Notes: generated by a model not told the origin, from the sequence alone. Shown: positions 43,696 to 52,275, counted from the stretch's first letter. The stretch is 64,000 nucleotides of DNA from JBAMOY01 sp037071015 (GCA_037071015.1 JBAMOY010000001.1:62001-126000), one strand, 5' to 3'. Made by a program: numbers and translations.

Positions 43696-44919
43696 ATGAC
43701 ATTATTTGAAGATTTAAAGTGGAGAGGTCTTATTAAAGACATAAGCAGTCCAGATTTGGAAAAAAAATTAAATGAAGAGCAAATAACTTTTTATATAGGA
43801 ACAGATCCTACGGCTGATTCGATGCATATCGGGCATTTTTCGTCATTTTTAATTGCTACTAGGTTGGCAAAATATGGTCATAAACCCATTTTATTAATCG
43901 GAGGGGCAACTGGTTTAATTGGTGATCCTAAACCATCAAAAGAACGCCAGATGATTACTAAAGAAACCGTATTAAAAAATGTTGAGGGATTAACCAATCA
44001 AGCTAAAAGTATTTTTGGATTTGAGGTTGTCAACAATTATGATTGGATTAAAGATATTAATATCTTGGATTTCTTAAGAGATTATGGGAAATACATTAAT
44101 GTTAATTATATGTTGGATAAGGATATTATAAGTAGGAGATTGGATTCGGGTATTACTTTCTGTGAATTCGCTTATACCTTATTACAAGGATTAGACTTTG
44201 TTCATCTAAATAAAATCAAAGGTGTTACTTTACAAGTGGCTGGTTCTGATCAATGGGGAAATATTACAACTGGGATTGAACTTGCACGAAAAAAAGAGGA
44301 TATTGAATTATTTGGTATGACAATGCCTTTAGTCTTGGATGCTAATGGTGTTAAATTTGGTAAAACAGAGGGTAACGCTTTATGGCTAGATAAAAATAAA
44401 ACTTCATCTTATGAATTATATCAATATTTAATTAATTCAGATGATAGTTGCGTTATTGATTATTTAAAAAAATTAACATTCTTATCTAAAGAGGAAATAG
44501 AAATAATCGAAAAGGAGCATAATAAAGCTCCGGAAAAAAGAATTGCGCAACTTGCTTTAGCTAAAGAAGTTATTACTTTCCTACATGGGAATGAAGAATT
44601 TGAAGAAGCATTAAAAGTTAGTGAATCATTATTTAAGGGAGATGTTAAAAATCTATCTTTAAAAGAAATTGAATTAGGTTTTAAAGGCGTTCCTCATATT
44701 AGCTTAAAAGAAAATGAGATTTTAATAGATATGTTAATTAATAATCAAATTTGTAATAGTAGAAGAGAAGTTCGGGAATTTTTAAATGCCGGTTCAATTA
44801 CTTTAAACGGGGAAAAAGTTAGTGATGAGAACATGGTTATTACTAAAGATTTAGCAATCGAAGAAAAGGTAATTGTTATTAGGCGTGGTAAAAAGAAAAA
44901 TTATATTGGTTTATTTTAA
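43696..44919 (+). CDS. tyrS: Tyrosyl-tRNA synthetase
   Basis: 407 residues. The class I motifs are HIGHFSSF (HIGH) and KFGKTEG (KMSKS equivalent), with GSDQWGNITTG and EFAYTLLQG typical of TyrRS. A C-terminal S4-like domain (NSRREVREFLNAGSITLNGEKV) binds the tRNA. It lies two bases after deoC with no leader of its own, so its tRNA-dependent control must come from the T-box ahead of the HAD gene 1.3 kb upstream. Confidence 0.98.
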   Translation: MTLFEDLKWRGLIKDISSPDLEKKLNEEQITFYIGTDPTADSMHIGHFSSFLIATRLAKYGHKPILLIGGATGLIGDPKPSKERQMITKETVLKNVEGLTNQAKSIFGFEVVNNYDWIKDINILDFLRDYGKYINVNYMLDKDIISRRLDSGITFCEFAYTLLQGLDFVHLNKIKGVTLQVAGSDQWGNITTGIELARKKEDIELFGMTMPLVLDANGVKFGKTEGNALWLDKNKTSSYELYQYLINSDDSCVIDYLKKLTFLSKEEIEIIEKEHNKAPEKRIAQLALAKEVITFLHGNEEFEEALKVSESLFKGDVKNLSLKEIELGFKGVPHISLKENEILIDMLINNQICNSRREVREFLNAGSITLNGEKVSDENMVITKDLAIEEKVIVIRRGKKKNYIGLF

Positions 44920-44923
44920 AAAT

Positions 44924-44950
44924 AAAAACACAGAAATTTCTGTGTTTTTT
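44924..44950. terminator. Bidirectional terminator between tyrS and rpsD
   Basis: AAAACACAGAAA/TTTCTGTGTTTT, a perfect 12-bp hairpin between convergent genes, followed by T runs on both strands. Confidence 0.92.
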
Positions 44951-44958
44951 GTTCGTTA

Positions 44959-45561
44959 TTAACGGTTGTAGAATTCAACGACTAAAGATTCATCAATTTG
45001 ATCGTTTAATTCACTACGTTCAGGTAATCTAACAAATGTTCCAGCCATGTTTTTTTCATCATAAGTAATGAATTCAACACGTTTTGCCATTGCTTCTAAA
45101 GATGATTTGATGATAGTTAAATCTCTATCAGATTCTTTAACAGCAATCACGTCACCTGGTTTACAAGTATAAGATGGAATATCAACCTTATTACCATTAA
45201 CAGTTATATGTCCATGGTTAACCAATTGTCTTGCACCACGTCTTGTTGTAGCAAAACCGATGCGATATACTAAATTGTCTAAGCGACTTTCTAGTAATTT
45301 TAAGAAATCTTCACCAAGAACACCCTTCATTTTTCTAGCTTGTTCAAAAATTTTCTTGAATTGCTTTTCGTTAATTCCATACATAAATCTGATTTTTTGT
45401 TTTTCTTGTAATTGAATTCCATAGTTAGATAATTTTTTAGGTCTAGCTTGACCATGTTGTCCAGGAACAGTTGGTCTTTTAGCTAACTCTTTACCAGTTT
45501 CAAGTGTTGAGAAACCTAATCTTCTAGATTTTCTATAACTTGGTCCAGTATATCTTGCCAT
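44959..45561 (-). CDS. rpsD: 30S ribosomal protein S4 (uS4)
   Basis: 200 residues from the ATG at 45559-45561, which follows AAGGAGG; an upstream in-frame extension into the leader is not translated. MARYTGPSYRKSRRLG opens all Firmicute S4 proteins, and RLDNLVYRIGFATTRRGARQ is the S4 RNA-binding domain. No N-terminal zinc-finger cysteines, so this is the C-minus form. It is transcribed alone from a strong promoter through a 170-nt leader. Confidence 0.97.
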   Translation of the reverse strand: MARYTGPSYRKSRRLGFSTLETGKELAKRPTVPGQHGQARPKKLSNYGIQLQEKQKIRFMYGINEKQFKKIFEQARKMKGVLGEDFLKLLESRLDNLVYRIGFATTRRGARQLVNHGHITVNGNKVDIPSYTCKPGDVIAVKESDRDLTIIKSSLEAMAKRVEFITYDEKNMAGTFVRLPERSELNDQIDESLVVEFYNR

Positions 45562-45735
45562 ATTCTTTCCTCCTTCGATATTTTTGTAAACATCGAGGTT
45601 GTTTGTCATTTAATAGGGTGTTTATTCGAATATTTTCACTTTGCAGCACAAGCTACCCAATAAACCACACTATTATAGTTATAATAGGTAATAAACACGT
45701 TACTAAACTCAAACAACGCTGCCAACGTATACATG
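45562..45735 (-). promoter_or_regulatory. Long structured leader of rpsD, probable S4 autoregulatory element
   Basis: About 174 nt between the predicted start point and rpsD without a gene. Complementary pieces include CTATTAT/ATAATAG near 45671-45688 and GTTGTTTG/CAAACAAC bracketing the leader, the latter just before the ribosome binding site. Firmicute rpsD genes are known to be autoregulated through their leader. The assignment here rests on position and pairing, not on a recognised consensus. Confidence 0.55.
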
Positions 45736-45741
45736 ATTACA

Positions 45742-45770
45742 ATTATAATATATTTTATATTATAAGTCAA
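45742..45770 (-). promoter_or_regulatory. Promoter of rpsD
   Basis: Minus strand TTGACT (45765-45770), 17-bp AT-only spacer and TATAAT (45742-45747). Confidence 0.85.
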
Positions 45771-45910
45771 CACAATAACCTAAAAAGTTATTTATAAAAT
45801 TATATGCTATTTCTGTTAAAAATTACCATTAGATATTTTTATGCAAATTCATAAAAAGGAGTGCAAAAATTGTCGAATATATGGTAAAATTATAATAACG
45901 AGGTGATTAT

Positions 45911-47629
45911 ATGGATAATTTAGTACTTATTTTAATTACGCTAACTATAATTTCAATTGTCCTTATCGTCATCATTTTAAACTTAATTCAAAATCGAAAA
46001 AATAAAGAATATAAGAAAGTTTTAGATAATTTGGAAGTAGAAAAAAATGTTATTGAAGGAACACCTATTGCTTCTGAGTTAGACAAAATAGAAGAATTAA
46101 AGAAAAATGAGAAGTTAGAGGTTATGTATAATGATTGGCAAGAACGACTTGATACAATCAAAACTGTTCAAATACCTAAAATAACAGATATGTTAATTGC
46201 TGCTGATTATTCATTGTCAAAAATGGATTATAAATCGACAATGTATAAAATTGCCAAATTGGAAATGGAATTATATAAAGTAAGAACTAATTCTGAATTT
46301 TTACTTAGTGAAATTAAAGAAATAACTGATAGTGAAGAGAGAAATCGAGCAATTATAACTAAATTGAAAGCTAATTATCGTGAGCTTTATCAAAAGTTCG
46401 AAGAAATGAAAAATGAATGTGGTGAGATAGCTACTTCTATTGAATTACAATTTGAAAATATCGCTAAACGATTCGAAATTTTTGAAAAGGTCATGGAAAA
46501 TAACGATTATGTTGAAGTGCCTAATATTGTTAAAGCTATTGAAGAAATGCTAAAACATATGGATGTAGTTGTCGATGAGGTTCCAGCTATTGTGATGCTG
46601 ACAACTAAAATTTTACCTAAAAAAATTAAAGAGGTTGAAGATACATATCGGACAATGACTAACTGTGGTTATCCTCTTGATTACTTGAATGTTGAATATA
46701 ACATTAATGAAGCTAATAAGAAAATTAATGATATATATGACCGTTGTAAAGTTTTAAATTTAGAAGATAGTTTATTAGAATTAAAAGTTTTAATGGATTA
46801 TTTTGATTCTCTATTTAATGATTTTGAGAAAGAAAAAGTTGAACGAGCTAGCTATGATGATGCTAATCGTATTTTTAAGAAAAAGTTAGAAAAGATTAAT
46901 CAATTGGTCGATGATATTTTTTCACAAATTCACGATATTAGAAATATCTATAATTTGTCTGAGACTGATATTGATTTGTTAAATGAAGTTCGAAACGAGT
47001 TGAAAAGTTTAAACGCTGATTACAGCACATTAATTACTCATACAAGTAATGCCACTTTTGCTTATTCAAAGTTGACAAAGGAGATTGAAACTTTAGTTGT
47101 TCGTTTAGCTGATTTAGAAGATCGTTTAGATAACTCTTTAGATGCCATTGGAAGTATGCGAGATGATGAAGTACGAGCTCGTCAGCAATTGGAAGAAGTT
47201 AAATTGATTTTAAAAGATGCTAAACTGAAAATGCGTGATTATAATTTGCCAGTAATTCCTAGATCTTATTTTGTAGAATTGAAAGAAGCGCAAGCTGCTA
47301 TTAAAGAAATTGTGCGTGAATTAGATAAAAAACCAATTACCATAAGTGTTTTGAATACTCGTGTTGATACTGCCCGTGATTTAGTTTTTAAATTATTTGG
47401 AGATACTAAAGAATTAATGAAAACAGCTATGTTTGCGGAAATGGCAATTGTTTATGGTAATCGTTACCGTACATCAATTGACGGTTTGGATCACAATTTA
47501 AATTATTCAGAAGCACTATTTTTTAAAGGTGAATATCAAAAATCATTAGAACTTACTATTAAATCTTTAAATAAAATAGAGCCTGGTATATATGATAAGT
47601 TACTACATTTATATGGCGATGAAAGATAA
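45911..47629 (+). CDS. ezrA: Septation ring formation regulator EzrA
   Basis: 572 residues. One N-terminal membrane segment (about 4-27) is followed by more than 500 residues of predicted helical spectrin-like repeats rich in Lys and Glu. VLDNLEVEKNVIEGTPIASEL then WQERLDTIKTVQIP fits the conserved region after the EzrA membrane helix. EzrA is a Firmicute-specific negative regulator of FtsZ ring formation, also linking division to cell-wall synthesis. GAGGTGAT precedes the ATG. It is monocistronic. Confidence 0.9.
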   Translation: MDNLVLILITLTIISIVLIVIILNLIQNRKNKEYKKVLDNLEVEKNVIEGTPIASELDKIEELKKNEKLEVMYNDWQERLDTIKTVQIPKITDMLIAADYSLSKMDYKSTMYKIAKLEMELYKVRTNSEFLLSEIKEITDSEERNRAIITKLKANYRELYQKFEEMKNECGEIATSIELQFENIAKRFEIFEKVMENNDYVEVPNIVKAIEEMLKHMDVVVDEVPAIVMLTTKILPKKIKEVEDTYRTMTNCGYPLDYLNVEYNINEANKKINDIYDRCKVLNLEDSLLELKVLMDYFDSLFNDFEKEKVERASYDDANRIFKKKLEKINQLVDDIFSQIHDIRNIYNLSETDIDLLNEVRNELKSLNADYSTLITHTSNATFAYSKLTKEIETLVVRLADLEDRLDNSLDAIGSMRDDEVRARQQLEEVKLILKDAKLKMRDYNLPVIPRSYFVELKEAQAAIKEIVRELDKKPITISVLNTRVDTARDLVFKLFGDTKELMKTAMFAEMAIVYGNRYRTSIDGLDHNLNYSEALFFKGEYQKSLELTIKSLNKIEPGIYDKLLHLYGDER

Positions 47630-47650
47630 TTATTTAATTATCTTTTTCTT
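47622..47650 (+). terminator. Terminator of ezrA
   Basis: AAAGATAATTA/TAATTATCTTT hairpin including the ezrA stop codon, followed by TTCTTTTTT. Confidence 0.8.
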
Positions 47651-47692
47651 TTTTAATAAAAATGCTATAATTAATTGACTAGAGGTGACATT

Positions 47693-48874
47693 ATGAAAAA
47701 ATTAATTTTAATTAAATATGGAGAATTAACAACAAAGAAGGATAATCGTAAAATGTTCATAAGATTATTAGAGAACAATATTAAAAATTTGTTAAAAGAT
47801 ATCAATTTTAGTTTGCACTGTGATCGTGTGCGTATGTATATTGAGGTCGATGAAATAGATTTGGATAATACTGTCTCTAGGCTTAAAAATGTCTTTGGAA
47901 TTCATAGTATAGTTGTTTGTCATCAAGTAAATACTAATAATGATGACATTAAAAATAAAGTTTTGGGGTTAGTTAAATGTTATCCACAAGCTAAAACTTT
48001 TAAAATTGAAACAAAACGTGCTTGGAAAGAATTTCCTATTCATTCGATGGAATTTAATTGTTTAATAGCGGGTTTTGTTTTAAAAAATAGTTCTTTAAAA
48101 GTTGATGTTCATATGCCAGATTTATTAATTAAAATTGAAATTCGTAACAATGGTACATATATATATACTAACGAAATAGAGGGTGCTGGCGGATATCCGG
48201 TTGGCGTTCAAGGAAAAGGCCTATTGATGTTGAGTGGTGGGATAGATTCACCAGTAGCTGGGTATTTAGCATTGAAACGTGGTGTTGATTTAGAGTGTTT
48301 ATATTTTGAATCACCACCACATACTAGTATAGAAGCACAAAATAAAGTTATAAAATTAGCGGGTATTATTAATAAATATTCAGGAAATATTAAAGTCAAT
48401 ATTGTTCCTTTTACTAAATTACAAGAAGAAATATATAAGAATGTACCTAGTAGTTATAATATAACCATTATGCGACGAATGATGTATCGTATTGCGGAAA
48501 AAGTGGCAAGAAAACATAAATGTCGTGCTATTATCAATGGAGAAAGTATTGGTCAAGTTGCTAGTCAAACATTAACTAGTATGGGTGTTATTAATAATGT
48601 AACTAACATGCCAATTATTAGACCAGTAGCATGTCTTGATAAGCTAGAAATTATTAAAATTTCTAATATGATTGGAACGTATGGAACAAGCATTTTACCA
48701 TATGAAGATTGCTGTACGATTTTTTTACCTAAACATCCAGTTATTAATCCGTCATTAGACAAGTGTTTAGAGTATGAAAAACGCTTTGATTATGAAAGTT
48801 TAATTGATGAATGTATCAGTAATATTAAAGTTGTAACAGATTTCAGTAATACTGATTTTAAGGATTTGTTATAA
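47693..48874 (+). CDS. thiI: tRNA 4-thiouridine synthase ThiI
   Basis: 393 residues: a ferredoxin-like and THUMP domain (about 1-165) followed by a PP-loop ATPase with LSGGIDSPVAGYL and the closing YEDCCTIFLPKHP. The rhodanese domain of E. coli ThiI is absent, as in Bacillus, so sulfur transfer must use another cysteine protein. The enzyme makes s4U8 in tRNA and serves thiamine biosynthesis. An nifZ-like desulfurase is not in the window. ATG 47693 follows AGAGGTGAC, and TGC-TATAAT lies near 47662-47670. Confidence 0.95.
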   Translation: MKKLILIKYGELTTKKDNRKMFIRLLENNIKNLLKDINFSLHCDRVRMYIEVDEIDLDNTVSRLKNVFGIHSIVVCHQVNTNNDDIKNKVLGLVKCYPQAKTFKIETKRAWKEFPIHSMEFNCLIAGFVLKNSSLKVDVHMPDLLIKIEIRNNGTYIYTNEIEGAGGYPVGVQGKGLLMLSGGIDSPVAGYLALKRGVDLECLYFESPPHTSIEAQNKVIKLAGIINKYSGNIKVNIVPFTKLQEEIYKNVPSSYNITIMRRMMYRIAEKVARKHKCRAIINGESIGQVASQTLTSMGVINNVTNMPIIRPVACLDKLEIIKISNMIGTYGTSILPYEDCCTIFLPKHPVINPSLDKCLEYEKRFDYESLIDECISNIKVVTDFSNTDFKDLL

Positions 48875-48898
48875 ACCAAAAATTACCACTCAGAAAAA

Positions 48899-48928
48899 TG
48901 TATTAATTTACCTTTTGTACACATTCTA
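48899..48928 (+). promoter_or_regulatory. Sigma-G-like promoter of the first SASP gene
   Basis: TGTATT, 17 bp, then CATTCTA, which fits the forespore -10 consensus CATnnTA; the -35 is one mismatch from the GnATR core. It is seen in front of a gene that is typically forespore-expressed. Confidence 0.6.
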
Positions 48929-48951
48929 TAAGTGTACAGGAGGTGAAACAA

Positions 48952-49164
48952 ATGAATAATAGTAAATCAACTAGCCGTTTCGTAGTTCCAGGAGCTAAAC
49001 AAGCTATCGATAAAATGAAATATGAAATCGCTAACGAATTTGGTGTAACTATGGGACCAGATGCTACTGCAAGAGCTAATGGATCTGTAGGTGGAGAAAT
49101 CACTAAGAGATTAGTACAAATGGGTGAACAACATTTAGGTGGTTCAAATTACCAAGCTAAATAA
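48952..49164 (+). CDS. Small acid-soluble spore protein, alpha/beta type
   Basis: 70 residues. The family signature is present: a helix with KYEIANEFGV containing the GPR protease site (Glu-Ile-Ala), then GPDATARANGSVGGEITKRLV, which includes the DNA-binding helix. Such proteins coat and protect spore DNA from UV and are degraded at germination. An AGGAGGTG site precedes ATG 48952. It is one of a tandem pair with its own promoter and terminator. Confidence 0.97.
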   Translation: MNNSKSTSRFVVPGAKQAIDKMKYEIANEFGVTMGPDATARANGSVGGEITKRLVQMGEQHLGGSNYQAK

Positions 49165-49177
49165 TTATAAATAAAAT

Positions 49178-49200
49178 GGACAGTAGCTACTGTCTTTTTT
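49178..49200 (+). terminator. Terminator of the first SASP gene
   Basis: GACAGTAGCTACTGTC perfect palindrome followed by six T. Confidence 0.85.
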
Positions 49201-49218
49201 AATATCCATAATTTACTA

Positions 49219-49248
49219 TCAATAATAATTGATAATTTGTCCATTATA
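49219..49248 (+). promoter_or_regulatory. Sigma-G-like promoter of the second SASP gene
   Basis: TCAATA, 17 bp, then CATTATA (CATnnTA), the same layout as in front of the first SASP gene. Confidence 0.55.
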
Positions 49249-49267
49249 ATAATAGGTGGTGAGATGT

Positions 49268-49459
49268 ATGAATAATAAACTAGTCGTACCTGGTAGTAAA
49301 CAGGCTTTAGAAAGTTTAAAATACGAAATTGCACGTGAATTAGGTATAACACTAGGGGCAGATACTGCTTCTAGATTAAATGGCACAGTAGGCGGCGAAA
49401 TGACAAAAAGATTAGTAGAATTAGGAAAACAGTATTATAATAATGTTTCTAAATTTTAA
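49268..49459 (+). CDS. Small acid-soluble spore protein, alpha/beta type
   Basis: 63 residues, clearly paralogous to the preceding gene: VPGSKQALESLKYEIARELGI holds the GPR site and ADTASRLNGTVGGEMTKRLVE the DNA-contacting helix. It differs enough (about half the residues conserved) to be an older duplication. The ATG at 49268 follows AGGTGGTGA. A terminator follows within 10 bases. Confidence 0.97.
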   Translation: MNNKLVVPGSKQALESLKYEIARELGITLGADTASRLNGTVGGEMTKRLVELGKQYYNNVSKF

Positions 49460-49463
49460 AAAA

Positions 49464-49489
49464 GGGATAGTTAATACTATCTTTTTTTA
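49464..49489 (+). terminator. Terminator of the second SASP gene
   Basis: GATAGT-TAAT-ACTATC followed by seven T. Confidence 0.85.
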
Positions 49490-49542
49490 GATATTTCCTT
49501 TATAATATAATATGTAAATATTTGAATAGTGGAGTATGGTTT

Positions 49543-50718
49543 ATGAAGAAAAAGAATAAGAGAAAATTATTATTAATATTATTATTTTTGTTTTTAGCAT
49601 TATTAAGTATCACTGGTTATTTAGCTTATAAAATTATAAATGATAAAAACAATGAAATTCCTGTTGAAAAACCAAAACAGGAAGAAAAAGAAATGAAGAA
49701 AGAATATCATGCATCTTTTATTGGTGTTGGTGATGCCTTATTACATAATGGTGTCTATATGGATGCTGCTACTGGTAAAATTGGTGGTGATGGTTATCAA
49801 ATTTACGATTTTACGGAAATGTTTACTTATATAAAACCAATTATTGAAAAATATGATTTACGTTTTTACAATCAAGAGACAATCATAGGTGGCAAAAACT
49901 TAGGTTTATCTAATTATCCATTGTTTAATTCGCCTGATGAAATTGGTAGTGATTTAGTTAATAAAATAGGTTTTAATTTGGTTAACACGGCAACCAATCA
50001 TACATTAGATAAAGGAACTACGGGAGCTTTATATTCAGCTAACTTTTGGGATAAGCAAGAAAATGCGTTGATGGTGGGAACCAGTAGCTCTGTGGAAAAA
50101 CGTAATACAGTCGTAACTAAGGAAATCAACGGTATTACTTATGCTTTATTAGGATATACTTATGGAACTAATGGTATACCTATACCAGCCGGATACGAGT
50201 ATCTTGTAAACCTATATTCTGATGCACAAGCTAAAAAAGATATTGAAGCAGTAAGAGATAAAGTTGATGTGGTGATGGTATCAATGCATTGGGGTGTGGA
50301 ATATACTCATACCCCGACGGAAGAACAAAAAAGGCAAGCTTCTTATTTAGCATCTTTAGGAGTTGATGTTATAATAGGACATCACCCACACGTTATTCAA
50401 CCAATTCAATATATAGATAATACTTTAGTAATTTATTCATTAGGTAATTTTATTTCTGCACAGGATGGTAACCAAAAACGTGTTGGTATGATTGCTGGAT
50501 TTGATATAAATAAAACGGTAGAAAATGGGAAAACAACAATTAAAATTGAAAATCCACGAGCCGATTTATTGTGGACTTACCATCAATATTATAAGAACTT
50601 TAAAGTTATCCCTTTTTCACAATTGAATGATAGTCTCTTACCTGGTTATCAACAAATCTATGAACAATATAAACCAATTATAACTGAATATGATAGCACT
50701 GTTCAAATAGGTGTTTAG
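49543..50718 (+). CDS. CapA/PgsA-like poly-gamma-glutamate biosynthesis domain protein
   Basis: 391 residues. A lysine-rich start and one hydrophobic segment (about 8-28) anchor the protein outside the membrane. The CapA phosphoesterase-like domain follows: FIGVGDALLHNGVY, NQETIIGG, NTATNHTLDKG, MHWGVEY and IIGHHPHVIQP with YSLGNFI. CapA-family proteins are needed for gamma-polyglutamate capsules, but capB and capC are absent here, and stand-alone homologues have other envelope roles. The ATG at 49543 follows GGAG by eight bases. Confidence 0.92.
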   Translation: MKKKNKRKLLLILLFLFLALLSITGYLAYKIINDKNNEIPVEKPKQEEKEMKKEYHASFIGVGDALLHNGVYMDAATGKIGGDGYQIYDFTEMFTYIKPIIEKYDLRFYNQETIIGGKNLGLSNYPLFNSPDEIGSDLVNKIGFNLVNTATNHTLDKGTTGALYSANFWDKQENALMVGTSSSVEKRNTVVTKEINGITYALLGYTYGTNGIPIPAGYEYLVNLYSDAQAKKDIEAVRDKVDVVMVSMHWGVEYTHTPTEEQKRQASYLASLGVDVIIGHHPHVIQPIQYIDNTLVIYSLGNFISAQDGNQKRVGMIAGFDINKTVENGKTTIKIENPRADLLWTYHQYYKNFKVIPFSQLNDSLLPGYQQIYEQYKPIITEYDSTVQIGV

Positions 50719-50728
50719 ATTATAGATA

Positions 50729-50753
50729 AAAGAAAGCATAAGCTTTCTTTTTT
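50729..50753 (+). terminator. Terminator of the capA-like gene
   Basis: AAAGAAAGC-ATAA-GCTTTCTTT followed by T. Almost the same sequence recurs after the first pilin-like gene. Confidence 0.88.
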
Positions 50754-50809
50754 AGTAAATAATAATGGTATTAGATAGTAATAATTAATATTAGAGTCAA
50801 TTATTAATA

Positions 50810-50839
50810 TTGACTTTTGTCGCTGTTGATTTGTATAAT
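50810..50839 (+). promoter_or_regulatory. Promoter of the first prepilin-like gene
   Basis: TTGACT (50810-50815), 18-bp spacer, TATAAT (50834-50839) with TG one base upstream. Confidence 0.7.
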
Positions 50840-50866
50840 TATGATAGTATAGAAAGTAGTGATAAT

Positions 50867-52129
50867 ATGAAAAAGAAAAAGGGCTTTACATTAGTAGAAC
50901 TGCTAGCAGTAATCACGATATTAGCAATAATAGGATTAATAGCGACACCACTGGTAATAAAATATGTAAATGAAGCTAAAAAAGATAGTATTGAAGAGTC
51001 ACTAAACGGAATAGAAAGGGCAGCTTTAACATATTTTACCAGCGAGAATATTAGAAATAGCGCTGTAGTAGATTTAACAACCAACACAATAGAAATAAAT
51101 AATAAAGATATAAGTAAGGGGCTAGTAGTAGGGAATCGTGAAGGCGTAAAAATCTATATATATAAGAATGGTTATTGTGGAATTAAAACAGGAGATAATA
51201 TAGTAGTAAAAGAAGTAAACGAGAATGAATGTAACTTTAATATTGATGATAGTATAGAGATTGTAACTACAAATAAAGTTAGTAAAGAGCAAAAGATAAC
51301 AGGATATCGCATCTATGGAGATACAGTTGATAATAATAGTTTAGGTAGTAGTAATAATCAGGTAGCTTTAAGGTTGACGGGTAAAAATTTATATAATTTA
51401 CCTATTAGTTCTTTTGTTTCTTCTACTAGTACTTTTGAAACTTATAATAATGGCTATCGTTTAAAAACTAAAGAAAGTTCCACTGGAAATCAGATAAATA
51501 CTGCTAGTGCCTATCGTTTTGATTTAGCCAATGGTAAATATACATTGTGTGCTGAGGCCCAGTTTGAAGGTGAATTTTACAAATCAGATGGATCAACTCC
51601 CACTAATATTTCACCAGTTTTATCCATTTATAATGTTAATGCTGTTACGGGAAATAAATATCAATACAGTAGTTCGGAAAAAGATGGTGATAAGTATTTT
51701 GTTTACTTAAACTTTGAAGTTACTAATGATAATAAAGTTGGTTATTTACGTATTTTCTTTAATGACTTAGCAAGTGTTAGAACATGGAATACACAGGGAA
51801 TTATATGGAATATTCAAATTATACCGGGGACTATTAATAATATTAATGATGCTGCCTACGAACCATATATAGAGCCAAAAGAATATATAATAAAATTAAA
51901 GGAACCATTAAGAAAATTAGGAGATAAAGTAGATTATATAGATAGTAGTATAAGTCAAATAGTAAGAAATGTTGGAGTAAAAGAGGATGGGACATTATAT
52001 GAATTAGAAACACCAACCTATGAATATATAAAACTGCCAACTATAAGTAATTTAAATGGAACGACAGTAGTTAGTGTAAGTGATAGCAATCTTAATGCGA
52101 GTAAAATAGAAATAATGGTTCAAAAATAA
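50867..52129 (+). CDS. Prepilin-like protein with phage-structural-type C-terminal module
   Basis: 420 residues. MKKKKG-FTLVELLAVITIL is a type IV prepilin leader: cleavage after Gly6, Phe at +1 and Glu at +5 of the mature protein, then a hydrophobic helix to about residue 30. Residues 30-130 resemble a small pilin-like domain with Cys pairs. The C-terminal part begins TGKNLYNLP and ends with AYEPYIEPKEYIIKL...LRKLGDKVDYID and VKEDGTLYELETPTYE, a layout I know from phage tail/baseplate and carbohydrate-binding modules. It probably displays a binding domain on a pilus-like fibre. Confidence 0.8.
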   Translation: MKKKKGFTLVELLAVITILAIIGLIATPLVIKYVNEAKKDSIEESLNGIERAALTYFTSENIRNSAVVDLTTNTIEINNKDISKGLVVGNREGVKIYIYKNGYCGIKTGDNIVVKEVNENECNFNIDDSIEIVTTNKVSKEQKITGYRIYGDTVDNNSLGSSNNQVALRLTGKNLYNLPISSFVSSTSTFETYNNGYRLKTKESSTGNQINTASAYRFDLANGKYTLCAEAQFEGEFYKSDGSTPTNISPVLSIYNVNAVTGNKYQYSSSEKDGDKYFVYLNFEVTNDNKVGYLRIFFNDLASVRTWNTQGIIWNIQIIPGTINNINDAAYEPYIEPKEYIIKLKEPLRKLGDKVDYIDSSISQIVRNVGVKEDGTLYELETPTYEYIKLPTISNLNGTTVVSVSDSNLNASKIEIMVQK

Positions 52130-52136
52130 AGTAAAC

Positions 52137-52163
52137 AAAAGAAAGCATAAGGCTTTCTTTTTT
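52137..52163 (+). terminator. Terminator of the first prepilin-like gene
   Basis: AAAAGAAAGC-ATAAG-GCTTTCTTTT with a T run, near copy of the 50729 terminator. Confidence 0.88.
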
Positions 52164-52220
52164 CGTAAATAATAAAAGTAATAGATAGCAAAAGTTAATA
52201 TTGAGAGTAGATTGTTAATA

Positions 52221-52249
52221 TTGACATTTCTCGACATAATATATAAAAT
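52221..52249 (+). promoter_or_regulatory. Promoter of the second prepilin-like gene
   Basis: TTGACA (52221-52226), 17-bp spacer and TAAAAT (52244-52249). It sits at the same place in the duplicated unit as the promoter of the first gene. Confidence 0.6.
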
Positions 52250-52275
52250 TAATATGGTAAGAAAGTAGGGAAAAA

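Larger units (their letters stand above)
50728..50866 (+). repeat. Duplicated intergenic unit, copy 1
   Basis: Terminator, AT-rich spacer and TTGACT promoter preceding the first prepilin-like gene. Copy 2 (52136-52275) shows the same succession: the hairpin with only a one-base loop difference, then GTAAATAATA, ATAGATAG, TTAATATT and TTAATATTGAC. Two pilin genes thus arose by duplication together with their control region. Confidence 0.65.
52136..52275 (+). repeat. Duplicated intergenic unit, copy 2
   Basis: Partner of the unit at 50728-50866: same terminator, spacer words and -35 region, ahead of the second prepilin-like gene. Confidence 0.65.

Noticed and set aside
45540..45797. Plus-strand 85-codon frame over the rpsD leader
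   Set aside because: It runs antisense to the rpsD 5' region and leader, is low in coding character and has no ribosome binding site.
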